A stretch of 23,664 nucleotides of DNA, taken from positions 1 to 23,664 of the IMG/VR virus record IMGVR_UViG_3300028837_000441; one strand, given 5' to 3'. Below the pieces are notes generated by a model that saw only the letters and a list, made by a program, of their open reading frames with translations, had not been told where the DNA came from and made no database searches. A program made the translations under genes and the position numbers. This DNA comes from a virus. Below are positions 7,265 to 15,086 of the stretch, one piece after another (the first letter of the stretch is position 1; every line of letters starts with the position of its first letter).

Positions 7265-8233
7265 ATGAAGGCCCCATTCCCATATTTCGGTGGCAAAGCG
7301 GCGATAGCGACCCGCGTCTGGGCGGCGCTGGGTGACGTCCGTCATTACATGGAGCCGTTTTGTGGCTCGTGTGCCGTGCTCTTGGCCCGGCCGCGTTACG
7401 ATCCACAGCGGCATGTCGAGACGGTGTGCGACGCCGATGCCCATATCGCCAACGTCTGGCGCGCCCTGCACCTCGGCGACCCGGACGAGGTGGCGAAATG
7501 GTGCGATTGGCCGGTGAACCATGCGGACCTGATCGCGCGCAAGAAGCGCCTCAATATGAACACGGCAGACCTCCTGGAGAAATGCTGTAACGATGAGACT
7601 TACTACGATGCCAGGCTGGCCGGGTACTACATCTGGGCGGCGTCCTGCTGGATCGGGCACGGCCTGATATGCCCGAATCAGATCCCGCGATTGACCCGCG
7701 CCGGCGCGGGCGTTCACGCCAAGGGCCAGATCCCGCACTTGACCCGCGCCGGCGCGGGCGTTCACGCCAAGTACGTGTCGAATATCTATGCGTGGTTTCG
7801 GGAATTGTCAGAGCGATTGCGCCGCGTGCGGGTGGTCTGCGGCGATTGGTCTCGGATCTGCGGTGGCAATTGGCAGACTCGGCCGGGCCGACCGGTGGGT
7901 ATCTTCTTCGACCCGCCCTATTCCGAGGTGGCGACGCGTGATGCACACATCTACGCCGTGGATTCGCTCGACGTCGCTCATGCAGTGCGCGACTGGTGCC
8001 GGTCGCGGGCGGGCGACCCGGACTACCGGATCGTCCTGGCCGGGTACTATGAGGAGCACGTCGAACTGCTGGACGACGGATGGCGCGTGCATCGATGGAA
8101 GACGCGCGGCGGGTACGGGAATCAGGGCAAGGGCCAAGCGAAGCGAAATCGGCATCGCGAGGCATTGTTCCTGTCACCGCACTGTTTGACGAGCGAAAAG
8201 CAAATCGGTCTTTTTGAGAAAGGGGTATCATGA
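7265..8233 (+). CDS. dam: DNA adenine methylase, D12 class
   Basis: The 322-residue enzyme begins MKAPFPYFGGK, the SAM-binding motif I of D12-class N6-adenine methyltransferases, and has the catalytic DPPY at residues 216-219 (IFFDPPYSE). Motifs MEPFCGSCAVL and CDAD (residues 55-58) fit the same family. Residues 139-169 hold a 16-residue segment written twice (I-P-x-L-T-R-A-G-A-G-V-H-A-K), from a 48-bp tandem duplication. The ATG at 7265 has AGGAG about 19 bases upstream, too far to be ideal; a TTG at 7247 is too close to it, so the start is uncertain. It probably methylates phage DNA against restriction. Its stop overlaps the next start (ATGA). Confidence 0.88.
   Translation: MKAPFPYFGGKAAIATRVWAALGDVRHYMEPFCGSCAVLLARPRYDPQRHVETVCDADAHIANVWRALHLGDPDEVAKWCDWPVNHADLIARKKRLNMNTADLLEKCCNDETYYDARLAGYYIWAASCWIGHGLICPNQIPRLTRAGAGVHAKGQIPHLTRAGAGVHAKYVSNIYAWFRELSERLRRVRVVCGDWSRICGGNWQTRPGRPVGIFFDPPYSEVATRDAHIYAVDSLDVAHAVRDWCRSRAGDPDYRIVLAGYYEEHVELLDDGWRVHRWKTRGGYGNQGKGQAKRNRHREALFLSPHCLTSEKQIGLFEKGVS
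7679..7771 (+). repeat. 48-bp tandem duplication with palindromes, inside the adenine methylase
   Basis: Two adjacent copies (7679-7726 and 7727-7771 plus 3 bases) differ at only a few positions. Each contains the perfect 16-base palindrome CCCGCGCCGGCGCGGG at 7695-7710 and 7743-7758. The duplication keeps the reading frame and adds 16 residues. Confidence 0.9.
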
Positions 8234-8607
8234 GCGAAGCAAAATCCACGATCGAATTCCCGTTCGACGCACTGGAGGCGTCACTGATGGTGCTGCGGAC
8301 CCGTGGCTGTGAATTGAACAGCCAGGCCGCCGAGGCCTTTCGGGCGGCACAATACTTCCAGACCCAGGCACGGGGTATCACCACAGCCGACCCATCGGAG
8401 TGTACGCCGAAGCAATGGGCGGCACGGGCGGATCGCGGAGTTGATGACTACCGTCGGCACAGTTTTGCCGCCCTGCTGTACATGCGAATGGCCGCATGGC
8501 TGGAGAGAATCGCTCCCTATCACCAGCAGATCGATGCGCTCGTGTCGGGGGCCGAGGCTGAGGCTGCTGCCCAACCGCAAGGGCCAGGCACGAAGAAATT
8601 GAATTGA
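8230..8607 (+). CDS. Hypothetical phage protein
   Basis: I do not recognise this 125-residue protein. It is predicted helical and soluble: helices around residues 12-50 (FDALEASLMVLRTRGCELN, SQAAEAFRAAQYFQTQA) and 62-105 (KQWAARADRGVDDYRRHSF, LYMRMAAWLERIAPYHQQI), with an Ala/Gln-rich tail ending TKKLN. There is no signal peptide or membrane span. It is coupled to the methylase through an ATGA overlap, which suggests co-translation and perhaps a shared role, and it is the last gene before a strong terminator. Confidence 0.65.
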   Translation: MSEAKSTIEFPFDALEASLMVLRTRGCELNSQAAEAFRAAQYFQTQARGITTADPSECTPKQWAARADRGVDDYRRHSFAALLYMRMAAWLERIAPYHQQIDALVSGAEAEAAAQPQGPGTKKLN

Positions 8608-8638
8608 GACCGCTATGGCCCCATTCCAGATCACACAC

Positions 8639-8665
8639 GGCCCGCTTAGGCGGGCCACTTTTTTT
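8639..8665 (+). terminator. Rho-independent terminator
   Basis: A perfect 7-base-pair stem (GGCCCGC with GCGGGCC) closes a TTAG loop and is followed by AC and seven T residues at 8659-8665. It ends the terminase-methylase unit, 31 bases after the stop of the hypothetical gene. Confidence 0.88.
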
Positions 8666-8675
8666 ATGCGCCGAC

Positions 8676-8704
8676 TTGACAGCAGCCCGTGCCAAGGCCA
8701 TACT
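8676..8704 (+). promoter_or_regulatory. Candidate sigma-70 promoter for the structural genes
   Basis: TTGACA at 8676-8681 is a perfect -35 box. After a 17-base spacer comes CATACT at 8699-8704, which matches the -10 consensus at 4 of 6 positions. It lies 10 bases past the terminator T run and about 118 bases before the lipoprotein gene, so a new transcript is likely to start here. Confidence 0.55.
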
Positions 8705-8821
8705 TCCACATAGAAGCATCCAGAGTCAGGCCCCTGGCACGGTCCTGACGCCCAGCACAGCAGCACCACACCCAGCCCCAAGGGCGGCACAGAAACCCTA
8801 ACGCAATGGAAAGGTGCTGTC

Positions 8822-9490
8822 ATGACAAGGGTAAAGAATCTCTGGTGCGCGTGCCTGTTGGGCCTGCTGCTTCTGTCGGCCGGCTGCAACATGACGTCCG
8901 AGCAACGCTTGGACCTCCTGGAGCGCTACATCGACACGGCGACCGACGCGTCCCAGGACATCGGCCAGGCGCTGGTCGTGCTCGATCACGTGGCCGAGCA
9001 GACACAATTGGCCTTGGAGGATCCCAACCTACCGGCCTCTGAGGTCGAGAATGTACGTGAGATCCTCACCAAGACCAGGGCCGAAATCGTCAAGCTGCAA
9101 GCCCGAAAAACCCAGATCGACGAAGCCTTGGCGCGATGGCAGGAGGTGCTGGTCAAGGCCCAGGCCGGCGAGGTCAATGTGGCCACGGAATTGCAGGTGC
9201 TCGGTGAGGGTACCCGGATATTAGGAGGCGAGATCGGCGGGTCAATCGGCGGATATGTAACGATTGCGGGGATGGTCCTCAGCGGCATCGCCGGGCTGAT
9301 CGGCGGGCTCATCAAGAACGCCAAGACCCAACACACCCTGGAAGACGTGGTCACTTCGGTCAGCGCCCTGCTGAGCAATGGCCTGGTCACTGACGAAGAG
9401 CAGGCGAAAAAGGTGCTCGAACGTACCCAACTACCCCCAACACGAGCGAGCGTGAAGAAGATCATCGGGACCAGCGATAATGCCACATAG
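8822..9490 (+). CDS. Lipoprotein with coiled coil and glycine-zipper membrane segment
   Basis: The 222-residue protein has a lipoprotein signal with lipobox LSAGC, cysteine at residue 22. Residues 25-125 are charged and helical with heptad-like spacing (LDLLERYIDTATDASQDI, VENVREILTKTRAEIVKLQ), suggesting a coiled coil. Residues 135-164 are a Gly-rich hydrophobic stretch (GGEIGGSIGGYVTIAGMVL) of glycine-zipper type, followed by a polar C-terminus. This layout fits a protein anchored in or inserted into the cell envelope, for example in exclusion of other phages, DNA entry or lysis. I cannot choose among these. It is the first gene after the candidate promoter. The ATG at 8822 has an AAGG run about 10 bases upstream. 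Confidence 0.7.
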   Translation: MTRVKNLWCACLLGLLLLSAGCNMTSEQRLDLLERYIDTATDASQDIGQALVVLDHVAEQTQLALEDPNLPASEVENVREILTKTRAEIVKLQARKTQIDEALARWQEVLVKAQAGEVNVATELQVLGEGTRILGGEIGGSIGGYVTIAGMVLSGIAGLIGGLIKNAKTQHTLEDVVTSVSALLSNGLVTDEEQAKKVLERTQLPPTRASVKKIIGTSDNAT

Positions 9491-9534
9491 ACCTGGCACC
9501 ACACACGATCGCCGGCCTTTGAGGTGTCGGCCAA

Positions 9535-9735
9535 ATGGCGAAGCGCGACGAAGTCAAAGAGCTGCTGACTGGCGTGCCAAGCTCTCTGCTGGGCTATCGA
9601 GTCATGCGAAAAATGGTCGAGCGCGGTCTGGTCAAGGGCCAGGACCCCTCCAATCACATCGTCTGGTCGGACGATGCCGCCAGATTGATTGGTGACGATA
9701 TCAAGAGCATCCTTCACCAGATGTTTCACAACTAA
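9535..9735 (+). CDS. Small hypothetical protein, possible winged-helix fold
   Basis: The 66-residue protein reads MAKRDEVKELLTGV, then LLGYRVMRKMVERGLVKGQ and HIVWSDDAARLIGDDI. The helix, a helix-turn-helix-like segment, and the GLVKGQ..NHIVWS turn give a weak impression of a winged-helix DNA-binding domain or a small structural subunit. No family is recognised. GAGGTG lies about 9 bases upstream of the ATG. It sits just before the portal gene, with 13 bases between them. Confidence 0.5.
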   Translation: MAKRDEVKELLTGVPSSLLGYRVMRKMVERGLVKGQDPSNHIVWSDDAARLIGDDIKSILHQMFHN

Positions 9736-9748
9736 AAAGGGCTGAATC

Positions 9749-11161
9749 ATGGCCAGTACCAGCAAACAGGATTCCGTCGATACCCCACATCCCGCCTACA
9801 CGGCCATGCTCGATGCCTGGGCCTTAAGCGATGACCTCATGGGCGGTACGAAGGCCATGAAAGCCGCCGGGACGGCTCGCCTGCCCAAGCACGAGAAGGA
9901 AGAGCAGGCCGTCTATGACACTCGTCTCCAGCGCTCGGTCCTGTGCGACAAGTACCGCGATGCGCTGGTCACGCTGTCTCGGCGGCCCTTCGCCAAGCCG
10001 GTGACTTTGCTCGGCAAAAAACTGCCCGAGCCACTGGATGCCATCGAGGGATCGGTGGACGATGAGCGACGCAATCTGACTCAGTTCTGCCATCTGGTGC
10101 TCAGGACCGGGATCCAGCGCGGGCTGGCGCATATCCTGGTGGACTATCCGGCCGTGACGGCCGAGAACAAGGCGCAGGAGCGCGAGCTGGGGCTTAAACC
10201 GCTGCTGTTGTGCATCGACCCGATCAACGTCATCGGCTGGCGCGATGAAACCGCACCCAACGGCGAGAGGCGTCTCACCCAACTGCGGATTCGCGAATCA
10301 GTGACGGCGAACGATGGACGTTACGGTGCGGTTCACAAGCAGCGCATACGGATGATCGAGCCCGACCAGTGGACTCTCCATGAGCAGGACGACAAGGACA
10401 ACTACGTGCTCATCGAAGAAGGCCCCTGGAGCGTGGGCAAAATCACCCTGGTGACGATCTACTTCGAGGGCGCCGGCTTCATGACCGCGCATTCCCCCCT
10501 GGAGAACCTCGCCGATTTGAACCTCACGCATTGGCAGCTCTACAGTGATTATCTCAATACGCTATGCTTTGCAGGCACAGGCGTTCTGTTCGCCAGCGGG
10601 TTCACCGCGGAAGAGCTTAAGCAATCCATCGTGATCGGCGTCAACCACTGCGTCAAGACCACCAACCCCGAGGCGAACCTGCGGATCGTCGAGCACAGCG
10701 GGGCCGCCATCGGTGCCATGCTGGAAGGGTTGCGCGACCTCGACGGCAAGATGGACCGGGCCAGTAAGGACCCGTTGATCGTGCGGTCCTGGGGCAATGA
10801 GACCGCAATGGGCCGCGCGATCGACGAAGGTAAGGGTCAGTGTGACCTCCAGTCCTGGGTGCGGCTGACCGAGGGCGGCGTCCTGCAAGCCTATGGCTAT
10901 GCCGCCGACTGGATGAAGACCGAGCTATCGGAAGACTTCGGCGTGGACATCTACGACGACTTCGGCCTGGCCCTTCGCTCGGCCGAGGATATGGGCCAAC
11001 TCCTGGAGGCGACGCAGGCGGAGATCATCAGCCACGAGACCTACCGCGAACAGGCCAAGCTTCGGGCGATACTGAGCGAAACCTTCGACGAGGAGGAGGA
11101 AAAACGCCGCTTGGCCCAGCAGGGTGTGGCGTTGGGCATGATTGGACGCGAAGAGAGCTAA
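9749..11161 (+). CDS. Portal protein, DUF4055 type
   Basis: The 470-residue protein matches the DUF4055 portal family by its N-terminus: HPAYTAMLDAWALSDDLMGG, GTKAMKAAGTARLPK, then RSVLCDKYRDALVTLSRRPF. It is followed by the usual wing and stem regions, such as HILVDYPAV, SPLENLADLNLTHWQLYSDY and a C-terminal helical crown. Portal proteins form the dodecameric channel at one head vertex through which the terminase pumps DNA. Its place between terminase and head morphogenesis genes fits. The length of about 470 residues is normal. A GG-containing site precedes the ATG at 9749. Confidence 0.85.
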   Translation: MASTSKQDSVDTPHPAYTAMLDAWALSDDLMGGTKAMKAAGTARLPKHEKEEQAVYDTRLQRSVLCDKYRDALVTLSRRPFAKPVTLLGKKLPEPLDAIEGSVDDERRNLTQFCHLVLRTGIQRGLAHILVDYPAVTAENKAQERELGLKPLLLCIDPINVIGWRDETAPNGERRLTQLRIRESVTANDGRYGAVHKQRIRMIEPDQWTLHEQDDKDNYVLIEEGPWSVGKITLVTIYFEGAGFMTAHSPLENLADLNLTHWQLYSDYLNTLCFAGTGVLFASGFTAEELKQSIVIGVNHCVKTTNPEANLRIVEHSGAAIGAMLEGLRDLDGKMDRASKDPLIVRSWGNETAMGRAIDEGKGQCDLQSWVRLTEGGVLQAYGYAADWMKTELSEDFGVDIYDDFGLALRSAEDMGQLLEATQAEIISHETYREQAKLRAILSETFDEEEEKRRLAQQGVALGMIGREES

Positions 11162-11185
11162 CCTAGAAGAGACGGAGTGAACCGA

Positions 11186-11305
11186 ATGGCGCAGAAAGGT
11201 GTTCCCAAACGAGATGGCAGTGGGCGGGGCGTTCGCGCCAACCGCGGACGCGGGGGCTGCGCAACGACCCGATCAAGCGGACGCGGCAGCAATCGCCGGA
11301 GGTAG
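11186..11305 (+). CDS. Arg/Gly-rich microprotein
   Basis: A 39-codon frame starts with MAQKGVPKRDGSGRGVRANR and ends in SGRGSNRRR. It has a good ribosome site (GGAG, 8 bases before the ATG) and fits exactly between portal and head morphogenesis genes. The product is strongly basic with repeated R-G pairs and one cysteine, and resembles short RG-rich proteins found near portal genes in other phages. It could bind DNA or the scaffold. I assign no function; the spacing and ribosome site make me think it is real. Confidence 0.55.
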   Translation: MAQKGVPKRDGSGRGVRANRGRGGCATTRSSGRGSNRRR

Positions 11306-11317
11306 TGCGATCAGCTA

Positions 11318-12439
11318 ATGGCGAAATCGAAGACAGAACGGGCGGCCGAGACCGTCAATGAGATCATCCAGGATCGAATCATCCGCCACGGCATCTTCCT
11401 GGAGCGATACAAGACTGGCGAGGTCCGCGAGATCGTTGGCTTTCTCAACAACCACGTGGAGAGAGACCTGGTCAGGAAACTGCGCGACGTCGCTGCGGAC
11501 GAATTGACACGCACGCGGGTCAATAAGTTGCGAAGCCAAATCGGCCAGATCGTCCGTGACGGTTATGCCGCCATGCACAAAAAAATCGAGCCCGAGCTGA
11601 TCCAGTTCGGGGCGCAGGAGGCCGCCTGGAATGCCAAGATGCTGCGGCAATCCGTGCCGATAGAATTCAGCGTGGTCTCTCCCTCCGTCGCGGCCGTCCG
11701 GGAGATCGTGCGGAACCAACCCATCCACGGCAAGATGGTCAAGGACTGGTTTGCCGAGCTGGCGCCACGGACGGCGGCGAAGGTCAACCAGCAAATCATG
11801 ATCGGCTTCATCGAGGGCGAAGGGGTCGATGAGATCACCCGACGCATACGGGGCACGCGGGCCAAGAAGTACAGCGACGGCATTCTCAATGCCACCCGCC
11901 ATGAAGTCGAATCGGTCGTCCGCACCAGTATTGCCGGCGTCTCGGACAACGTGCGGCAGGAGACCTACGAGCAAAACGCCGATCTCATCAAGGCCGTCGA
12001 ATGGGTCGCCACTTTGGATGCGCCCCGGCGACGAACCACAAAGAGCGGCAACCGAGGCAAGATCACTCGATCAGGGACGTGTATCGCCTGTGGAGCGCTG
12101 GACGGCCGGGTGTTCGCCCTTGATGAAGGACCGCGTGCACCGCTGCATCCAAATTGTCGCTGTTCGCGCGTGCCCATCACCAAATCCTGGAAGGAGCTGG
12201 GTATCGACGCCAAGGAGGCCCCGGCGGGCACGCGGGCCAGCATGGACGGCCAGGTGCCCGAAGCACTGAGTTACGGCAAATGGCTGCGCCGCCAGGGGGC
12301 CAAGAACCCCCAGATCGTCCACGATGCGCTGGGCAAGACCAAAGGCAACCTGTTCATGCAGGGCAAGCTCAAGATCCGCGATTTCGTGGACGACCGCAGC
12401 CATATCCTGACGCTCAAAGAGCTGGGCTACGCGGATTGA
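11318..12439 (+). CDS. Phage head morphogenesis protein (Mu F / SPP1 gp7-like)
   Basis: The 373-residue protein has the signature of the SPP1 gp7/Mu F minor-head family in its C-terminal half: a helix RTSIAGVSDNVRQETYEQN at about residues 204-222, then GTCIACGALDGRVFALDEGP and HPNCRC, where C..C and HPNCRC may bind metal. The N-terminal 190 residues are helical. Members link portal and capsid and are probably injected or carried in small copy number. It follows the portal and precedes the scaffold, as expected. The ATG at 11318 lies 12 bases after the microprotein stop, and a terminator begins 2 bases after its TGA. Confidence 0.85.
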   Translation: MAKSKTERAAETVNEIIQDRIIRHGIFLERYKTGEVREIVGFLNNHVERDLVRKLRDVAADELTRTRVNKLRSQIGQIVRDGYAAMHKKIEPELIQFGAQEAAWNAKMLRQSVPIEFSVVSPSVAAVREIVRNQPIHGKMVKDWFAELAPRTAAKVNQQIMIGFIEGEGVDEITRRIRGTRAKKYSDGILNATRHEVESVVRTSIAGVSDNVRQETYEQNADLIKAVEWVATLDAPRRRTTKSGNRGKITRSGTCIACGALDGRVFALDEGPRAPLHPNCRCSRVPITKSWKELGIDAKEAPAGTRASMDGQVPEALSYGKWLRRQGAKNPQIVHDALGKTKGNLFMQGKLKIRDFVDDRSHILTLKELGYAD

Positions 12440-12441
12440 AT

Positions 12442-12482
12442 GGGCGGTCTGGAAAAAAAATGCCCAGACTGCCCCATTTTTT
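12442..12482 (+). terminator. Rho-independent terminator after head morphogenesis gene
   Basis: An 11-base-pair stem (12442-12452 with 12464-12474, one GU pair) encloses an A-rich loop and is followed by a C, an A and six T residues at 12477-12482. It separates the portal unit from the scaffold-capsid unit. Confidence 0.85.
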
Positions 12483-12606
12483 CCTTGCCTCTGGATAGAA
12501 GCTCTTAGTAGCATCGAGAAGCATCGACCGACGGTCATGTCCGCCCGAGGGGCGATAATTCATTTCACAGCCGAGGGCTGAAAAACCGAACAGGGAGGTT
12601 CCACAC

Positions 12607-13467
12607 ATGCTCAAAGCCGTTCTAAGCAAAGACGAACACGACGCACTGGCCGAATCGGACAAGCAACACTACAACGTGGGAGAGGATGGGCGATACTACG
12701 CGCAGGTCGAGGCCGTCTCCTGGAAGGACGGCACCGCCACCACGACGTGGGCCCTGGAGAACGTCGGGGCCCTGACCACCACGCTCGCCAAGCTCAAGGA
12801 GCAGCTCGGCCAGGTCAAGACCCAGCACAAGACGGTGCAGGACGCGCTCGGTGAGATCGACCCGCAGGAAGCCGTGGCCGCCTTCCACAAACTCAAAGAG
12901 CTGGGTGAAATCCCCGGTGAGGGCGACTTCAAGAAGGAGCTGGAGCAGCGCACAGCGGCCATTCAGGGGGCGTTGGAGAAAAAGCACATCAACGCACTGG
13001 AGGCGGCCAAGGCCGAGACGGAGAAGGAGCGCAAGCTCCGCGAGCAGCGCGACGCGCAGCTTAAGGCCCAACTGATCGACAATGCGGCGATCCGGGCTAT
13101 CGAGCACGAAAAGGGTAATGTCGAGGTCCTCCTGCCGCACGTCCAGCGGCGATGCCGATGCGTACCGTCGGATCAGGACGGGAAGTTCGTCGTCGAGGTG
13201 CTCGATGGCGAGGGTAATACCGCCTACGGCACCGATGCCAAGCCCATGAACATCGGCCAACTGGTGGAGGAGTTCAAGGGCTCGACCACGTATGCAGTGC
13301 TCTTCGAAGGCACCTCGGCGCGAGGCAGCGGGGCGCCCAGCGGCGGACCCGCCGGCGGCAAGATGTTCACGCTGACACGAGAACAGGCCAAGGACACCGC
13401 CCTTTACCGGCGAACCAAGGAACAGGCCGAAAAGGCCGGACAACAACTCCAGATTTTGGAGAAGTAG
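12607..13467 (+). CDS. Scaffolding-like protein
   Basis: The 286-residue protein directly precedes the coat protein, the usual place of the scaffold. Residues 60-160 are a long, charged helix with coiled-coil character (TTLAKLKEQLGQVKTQHKTV, LEAAKAETEKERKLREQRDA). The C-terminal part has a Gly-rich linker (GAPSGGPAGG) and a short basic helical end (FTLTREQAKDTALYRRTKEQ), which resembles the coat-binding tail of scaffolds. Scaffolds direct coat assembly into the prohead and then leave. GGGAGG stands 9 bases before the ATG. Homologous phages often call such proteins scaffold or minor structural protein; the call rests on fold pattern and context. Confidence 0.65.
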   Translation: MLKAVLSKDEHDALAESDKQHYNVGEDGRYYAQVEAVSWKDGTATTTWALENVGALTTTLAKLKEQLGQVKTQHKTVQDALGEIDPQEAVAAFHKLKELGEIPGEGDFKKELEQRTAAIQGALEKKHINALEAAKAETEKERKLREQRDAQLKAQLIDNAAIRAIEHEKGNVEVLLPHVQRRCRCVPSDQDGKFVVEVLDGEGNTAYGTDAKPMNIGQLVEEFKGSTTYAVLFEGTSARGSGAPSGGPAGGKMFTLTREQAKDTALYRRTKEQAEKAGQQLQILEK

Positions 13468-13471
13468 CGTT

Positions 13472-13547
13472 TCTATCAGGCACAGTGACAGTCCACACAC
13501 CAAGCGGCTCGCAAGACGGAATGACGAGCAACCTGATAGAGAAAGGA
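13472..13547 (+). promoter_or_regulatory. Long-range stem in the coat-protein leader
   Basis: TCTATCAGG at 13472-13480 is perfectly complementary to CCTGATAGA at 13532-13540, and a GU and a UA pair extend the stem to 11 pairs. It encloses 51 bases and its 3' side abuts the AAAGGA ribosome site before the ATG at 13555. It could set translation or stability of the coat mRNA. Confidence 0.4.
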
Positions 13548-13554
13548 TAGTCTC

Positions 13555-14700
13555 ATGGCAAACACGCTTGGTGTGTACAACCCTATTTTTTACGCGCAGG
13601 AAGCGCTCATCGCGCTGGAAAAGGCACTGGGTATGGCGGCCCGCGTCCACCTGGGCTACGACGAGGAGCGGCGAAGCTTTCAGCGGGGCGAGACCGTCAA
13701 CATTCGCAGGCCCAGCACCTTCACCGCCCAGAATGCACCGTCCGCTGCGCAGAACGTCACGACGGGCACGGTCGCCATCACCCTCGATCAGTGGAAAGAG
13801 GTCAAGTTCGCGCTGACCGACAAGGAGCTGGCCTTCACGGGCGAGCGGATCATCAACGATCACATCCGCCCGGCGGCCTACGCGCTGGCCGACAACATCG
13901 ACCAGGCGCTGGCCGGGCTCTACGTCAAAATCCCGTGGTACTACGATCTCCATGCCACGGGCGAGGTCGCGGACCTGACCGGGCCGCGCAAGATCCTGTT
14001 CGACTGCAAAGTGCCATTGGTCGATATCGGCAACGTCCATTATATGATGGACGGCACGCTGGAGCAGCACATGCTCAATCAGGCGGCCTTCTCGCAGCAG
14101 CAGGGGGCCGGCGACGAGGGGGTCACTACGCAGCGGCGCGGGTCGCTGGGTACGAAGTTCGGCTTCGAGTGTTTCAGCAATCAGAACGTCAAGACCCATA
14201 CAGCGGGGACCTTTGCCTGTGCCGCCCCGCTGGTCAAAACGGGCTGGACCGCGGGCGACGTCGCCGGCACGATCTATCACGCCAGCGCCCTGACGGGGAC
14301 CTTGACGGCGGGCGATTCCTTCGTGGTCGCCGGCAACACGCAGCGCTACGTGGTCTTGGCCCTCGCGACGGCGGGTTCCAACGAGATCGCCGTCACGTTC
14401 TATCCGGCCCTGGCCGCCGATGCGGCCGGAGATGCGGCAGTCACGGTTCGGGCCGATAGCCACAGCGCCAACCTGGCTTTCCATCGCAATGCGTTCGCGC
14501 TCGTGACGGCGCCACTGAGTGAGATGGGCAATGAGCTGGGCGCCCGTATCGCCACGGTCCAGGACCCGATCACGGGCCTGAGTCTGCGTAGCCGGCTGTA
14601 CTACATCCCGGACAGCTCGCTCGTGAATGTCGCGCTGGATGTGCTGTATGGGTACACATGCCTGGACCCGAATCTGGCGTGTCGCTGCTGCGGTGCGTAG
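13555..14700 (+). CDS. Major capsid protein, P22 coat-like
   Basis: The 381-residue protein resembles the P22 gp5-type HK97-fold coat: it starts ANTLGVYNPIFYAQEALIAL, continues with RRSFQRGETVNIRRPSTF and VAITLDQWKEVKFALTDKEL, and has IINDHIRPAAYALADNIDQA followed by an inserted region. The part from about residue 215 to 300, with Gly/Thr-rich strands such as GTIYHASALTGTLTAGDSF, is probably an insertion domain. The end carries four cysteines within CLDPNLACRCCGA, unusual for a coat protein. It is the main shell protein. It follows the scaffold, has AAAGGA 7 bases upstream and a structured leader. Confidence 0.85.
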   Translation: MANTLGVYNPIFYAQEALIALEKALGMAARVHLGYDEERRSFQRGETVNIRRPSTFTAQNAPSAAQNVTTGTVAITLDQWKEVKFALTDKELAFTGERIINDHIRPAAYALADNIDQALAGLYVKIPWYYDLHATGEVADLTGPRKILFDCKVPLVDIGNVHYMMDGTLEQHMLNQAAFSQQQGAGDEGVTTQRRGSLGTKFGFECFSNQNVKTHTAGTFACAAPLVKTGWTAGDVAGTIYHASALTGTLTAGDSFVVAGNTQRYVVLALATAGSNEIAVTFYPALAADAAGDAAVTVRADSHSANLAFHRNAFALVTAPLSEMGNELGARIATVQDPITGLSLRSRLYYIPDSSLVNVALDVLYGYTCLDPNLACRCCGA

Positions 14701-14759
14701 AGACCGACCGGCAGCGTGACAACCTGAGAGTGAAGTGAAGTAAAGGAAAGGTGAGCATC

Positions 14760-15086
14760 ATGCCTTATGCCGGACAGAACTTGCCCACGGCCGAGATGAT
14801 GGGGCCGGCTGGCCGAGTCGTGGTCAACGTCTCCGATGTGGAGCAGTATCGCCTGCGAGGGTATCGTCTCGCCAGCGAGGTCAAGGCCGAGCCGGGGCCC
14901 GAGCCCGACGCCGGCGATGGAGCCGGGACCGACCCCGAGACGCCCTCACCAGTCGAGATTCCCGACGATCTCTATGCGCTCAAGGTCCCCGAGTTGAAAG
15001 AGCTGGGCGCCGCCCTGGGAATCGAAGGGGCCGACAATATGAAGAAAGACGACCTCGTCCTCGCGATCGGAGTCAAGCGTCCCTAA
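14760..15086 (+). CDS. Small head protein with C-terminal HeH/SAP-like motif
   Basis: I start at ATG 14760 (108 residues) with AAGGTG six bases upstream; a GTG at 14751 would add 3 residues. The first 45 residues form a small beta-rich part (NLPTAEMMGPAGRVVVNVSD). The middle is a Pro/Glu/Asp-rich linker. The last 38 residues (LYALKVPELKELGAALGIEG then MKKDDLVLAI) match the helix-extended-loop-helix pattern of HeH or Rho-N/SAP-like domains, which bind nucleic acid. It follows the coat gene, where decoration or head-completion proteins are common. The exact role is unknown. Confidence 0.7.
   Translation: MPYAGQNLPTAEMMGPAGRVVVNVSDVEQYRLRGYRLASEVKAEPGPEPDAGDGAGTDPETPSPVEIPDDLYALKVPELKELGAALGIEGADNMKKDDLVLAIGVKRP

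Noticed and set aside
7695-7758. The GC palindromes as a replication origin or binding-site pair
   Set aside because: They lie inside a coding duplication and their frame is kept; no AT-rich unwinding region adjoins.
7551-8384. A 277-codon minus-strand frame over the adenine methylase
   Set aside because: Antisense to DPPY-containing gene; Arg/Ser/Pro-rich composition typical of a shadow frame.
12622-14484. A 620-codon open frame on the minus strand across scaffold and coat genes
   Set aside because: It is antisense to two strongly supported genes, has no ribosome site or domain, and arises from GC-rich third positions.
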